From contig NZ_JAGXGF010000097.1 of the NCBI RefSeq assembly GCF_024636815.1, positions 1 through 45,269 of the forward strand: 45,269 nucleotides of DNA, read 5' to 3'. Position 1 is the stretch's first letter. Each line of letters starts with the position of its first letter. Shown here piece after piece: positions 43,744 through 45,269 of the stretch. The DNA is from Marivirga sp. GTDB taxonomy: Bacteria; Bacteroidota; Bacteroidia; Cytophagales; Cyclobacteriaceae. Made by a program: the position numbers and the translations under genes. The notes beneath the pieces were generated by a model. That model had not been told where the DNA came from and made no database searches. It saw nothing but the letters and a program-made list of their open reading frames with translations.

Positions 43744-44007
43744 ATGAAAAATTCAAATAAAACAATAATTGACGTAAGGTCAGAAGGAGAATTTGCAATG
43801 GGTCACGCAGAAGACGCATTGAATATTCCTTTAAATGAAGTAGAATCTCGTGCTGAGGAAATCAGCAAGATTGAAGGTGAAATTATTTTGTGTTTTGCAT
43901 CAGGAAACAGAAGTGGAATGGCACAACAGATATTGCAGTCCAAAGGGATTGATTGCCATAATGGTGGTTCTTGGTTTGCGGCTGAAAACTATGCAATGGC
44001 CTTATGA
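43744..44007 (+). CDS. Single-domain rhodanese-like protein
   Basis: 87 residues forming one rhodanese domain. IIDVRSEGEFAMGHAEDALN and the active-site loop LCFASGNRSGMAQQ, with Cys50 followed four residues later by Gly and then Asn-Arg, are typical of sulfur-transfer rhodaneses. It carries sulfane sulfur as a persulfide in the cytoplasm. The following gene, another rhodanese, overlaps by ATGA, and a third small membrane protein follows in the same way, so the three act together, most likely in sulfide or thiosulfate handling. Confidence 0.92.
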   Translation: MKNSNKTIIDVRSEGEFAMGHAEDALNIPLNEVESRAEEISKIEGEIILCFASGNRSGMAQQILQSKGIDCHNGGSWFAAENYAMAL

Positions 44008-44318
44008 GTTTCCTGAGAAAATTATTCGGAATGGGCCCAGCTGTTGATATGAAAGCATTAGCAGATGATGGAGCTATTATATTAGATGTAAGAACAAAAG
44101 GAGAATTTCAAAGCGGACATATTAAAAAAGCAATAAATATTCCTGTTGAAAGTCTTGATTCTAATTTATCTAAATTGAAAAATAAGGATAAAGCCATTAT
44201 TACTTGTTGCGCTTCCGGAATGAGAAGTGGACGTGCAAAAGGTATTTTGAAAGCAAAAGGTTATGAAAAAGTTTATAATGGTGGAGCATGGACTTCACTC
44301 AATAGAAAAATTGCATGA
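44004..44318 (+). CDS. Second single-domain rhodanese-like protein
   Basis: 104 residues. An N-terminal extension (SFLRKLFGMGPAVDMKALAD) is followed by a rhodanese domain with IILDVRTKGEFQSGHIKKAI and the loop ITCCASGMRSGRAKG, where Cys68 aligns with the active Cys and a second Cys69 is next to it. It overlaps the rhodanese gene before and the DUF2892 gene after by 4 bp each. The neighbouring pair of cysteines might help move the persulfide on. It is clearly a distinct paralog, not a duplicate of the first. Confidence 0.92.
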   Translation: MSFLRKLFGMGPAVDMKALADDGAIILDVRTKGEFQSGHIKKAINIPVESLDSNLSKLKNKDKAIITCCASGMRSGRAKGILKAKGYEKVYNGGAWTSLNRKIA

Positions 44319-44521
44319 TTAAGACTATTTTACATACCCCTTGGACTTTCATGCGCTGGCTTAGGTTGGCTATAGGGCTATATTTAGTCTTTGTAGGCAT
44401 TACAGAGTCAGAAATATTTGCAGGAAGCATAGGCGCCCTTTTTACTTTTTTAGCCTTGTTTAATCAAGGTTGTGGAGGAGGAAGTTGTGCTAGCGGAAAC
44501 TGCGATTTACCAAAAAAATAA
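44315..44521 (+). CDS. Small YgaP-like DUF2892 membrane protein with Cys-rich tail
   Basis: 68 residues. Two short membrane helices (MRWLRLAIGLYLVFVGITES and GSIGALFTFLALFNQGC) match DUF2892, the membrane part of YgaP-type proteins in which a rhodanese is joined to it. Here the parts are separate genes in one overlapping operon. The tail is Cys-rich (NQGCGGGSCASGNCDLPKK) and could bind a metal or sulfur. Its role with the two rhodaneses is inferred from the operon. Confidence 0.85.
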   Translation: MIKTILHTPWTFMRWLRLAIGLYLVFVGITESEIFAGSIGALFTFLALFNQGCGGGSCASGNCDLPKK

Positions 44522-44591
44522 AATTAGAACCTAGAGTCTAGAACCTAGATTTCGTCTTGATTCTAGACTCTAGACTCTAAAAATCCCACCA
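44522..44591. repeat. Short tandem and inverted repeats before the methyltransferase gene
   Basis: TAGAACCTAGA occurs twice within 25 bp, and CTAGAGTCTAGA then TCTAGACTCTAGACTC can fold into a hairpin. It lies between the DUF2892 stop and the methyltransferase start and is likely a simple intergenic repeat. Confidence 0.5.
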
Positions 44592-45188
44592 ATGATTGAA
44601 TTCTGGAACGAAAGATACGCCAAAGATGAATTTATTTATGGAACTGAACCAAATGAATTCTTGCGTGAACAATTAGAAAACCTACCTAAAGGTAAAATCA
44701 TTTTACCCTGCGATGGAGAAGGAAGAAATGCTGTTTTTGCCGCCAAATTAGGCTGGGAGGTAAATGCCTTTGACTTCAGTTCTTCTGCTAAAGAAAAAGC
44801 TAAAGCTTTGGCTAAGCAGGAGAGTGTAAGTCTCAATTATGAAGTGGCTGATATCCATGAAAAGGATTTTAAAGAAAACTCAGTGGATGTGGTGGCTTTA
44901 ATCTATGCACATTTTCCTGAAAAATTAAGAAAAATTGCTCATCAAAAAGCAGTAAAATGGTTAAAGCCCGGAGGTCGACTTATTTTGGAAGCTTTTAATC
45001 CTAATCAACTTGATAATAATACTGGTGGTCCTAAAAGTATAGACATGCTTTACACTGAATCAATGTTAAGAGATGATTTTCAAGATCTAAAAATTGAAAA
45101 ACTGGAAAGTTTGGATACAAATTTGTCTGAAGGTGATTTTCATAAGGGTAAAGCTGATGTTATCAGACTTATTGCAGTTAAAAAGTAA
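44592..45188 (+). CDS. Class I SAM-dependent methyltransferase
   Basis: 198 residues. The opening FWNERYAKDEFIYGTEPNEF is shared by TehB/thiopurine-methyltransferase-like proteins. The SAM motif I is ILPCDGEGRNAVFAAKLG with the strand WEVNAFDFSSSA after it; VDVVALIYAHFP is motif IV, and WLKPGGRLILEAFNPNQL is the post-motif region. Such enzymes methylate thiols, tellurite or small molecules; the substrate is unknown. Its position 70 bp behind the rhodanese operon fits sulfur or thiol metabolism but is only circumstantial. The last 81 bp of the window hold no visible gene. Confidence 0.88.
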   Translation: MIEFWNERYAKDEFIYGTEPNEFLREQLENLPKGKIILPCDGEGRNAVFAAKLGWEVNAFDFSSSAKEKAKALAKQESVSLNYEVADIHEKDFKENSVDVVALIYAHFPEKLRKIAHQKAVKWLKPGGRLILEAFNPNQLDNNTGGPKSIDMLYTESMLRDDFQDLKIEKLESLDTNLSEGDFHKGKADVIRLIAVKK

Positions 45189-45269
45189 TTACTGAATTTT
45201 ATTTTAGACGGAAGTCGAAATCTTTGATCGCGTTTAGCCTACATTACCTTTCATCTATCCGTGCTCTAA

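Noticed and set aside
1-45269. CRISPR arrays, tRNA or rRNA genes
   Set aside because: No regularly spaced direct repeats and no cloverleaf or rRNA-like sequence were noticed on either strand.

Overview
The window comes from an AT-rich member of the Bacteroidota, most likely a Cytophagales bacterium of the Marivirga type. The evidence is a type IX secretion PorV/PorU-like pair, a LytS/LytTR sensor pair of the Bacteroidota kind, a PadR-PspC/GIN operon, an exosortase K/MSEP-CTERM pair, TAnnTTTG-type -7 boxes and few Shine-Dalgarno sequences. No rRNA, tRNA, CRISPR array, prophage or intact transposase gene is visible. The genus is inferred from protein style, not from a marker gene.

Layout. 1-2600 (minus): a small exported protein and two tandem SulP anion transporters, the second cut by the window edge. 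2800-9400: mixed housekeeping and cell-surface genes, namely a glycosyltransferase, an SDR/DUF2867 protein, a degenerate receiver protein, a single-chain aspartyl protease with PDZ, deoC, two small proteins of unknown function, and cdd. 9550-16250: a probable envelope-stress block, with a LiaF-like membrane protein, a LytS-type kinase and LytTR regulator, an exported protein, and facing them PadR and an 827-residue PspC/GIN protein. 16570-22640: a porV-like gene overlapping a very large C25 (PorU-like) peptidase gene.

22640-30500 is the accessory part. It starts with a degraded intergenic repeat. An exosortase K gene then overlaps the gene of its single apparent substrate, an MSEP-CTERM protein. 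This module is bounded by a 15-bp inverted repeat and ends in a long palindrome. If the segment were circularised, the two would form an integron attC-like fold. After it come a TetR regulator, an RDD-domain gene that seems to have lost its 5' end, a second weaker attC-like sequence, a small lipoprotein, a PRC-barrel gene with a membrane-anchored partner, and an outer-membrane barrel gene broken inside its signal peptide by a 264-bp MITE with a 3-bp target duplication.

30500-45269 returns to ordinary genes: a PAS histidine kinase, a DUF305 protein, homogentisate dioxygenase downstream of a Ctp protease, a hemerythrin-like protein, ruvX, def, a TPR protein, a DUF4442 protein, an FAD oxidoreductase, an NhaC antiporter coupled to a DEDDy exonuclease, and a tightly overlapping rhodanese-rhodanese-DUF2892 operon followed by a methyltransferase. 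Several intergenic gaps here hold hairpins and degraded dispersed repeats, including a 59-codon gene remnant behind the TPR gene.
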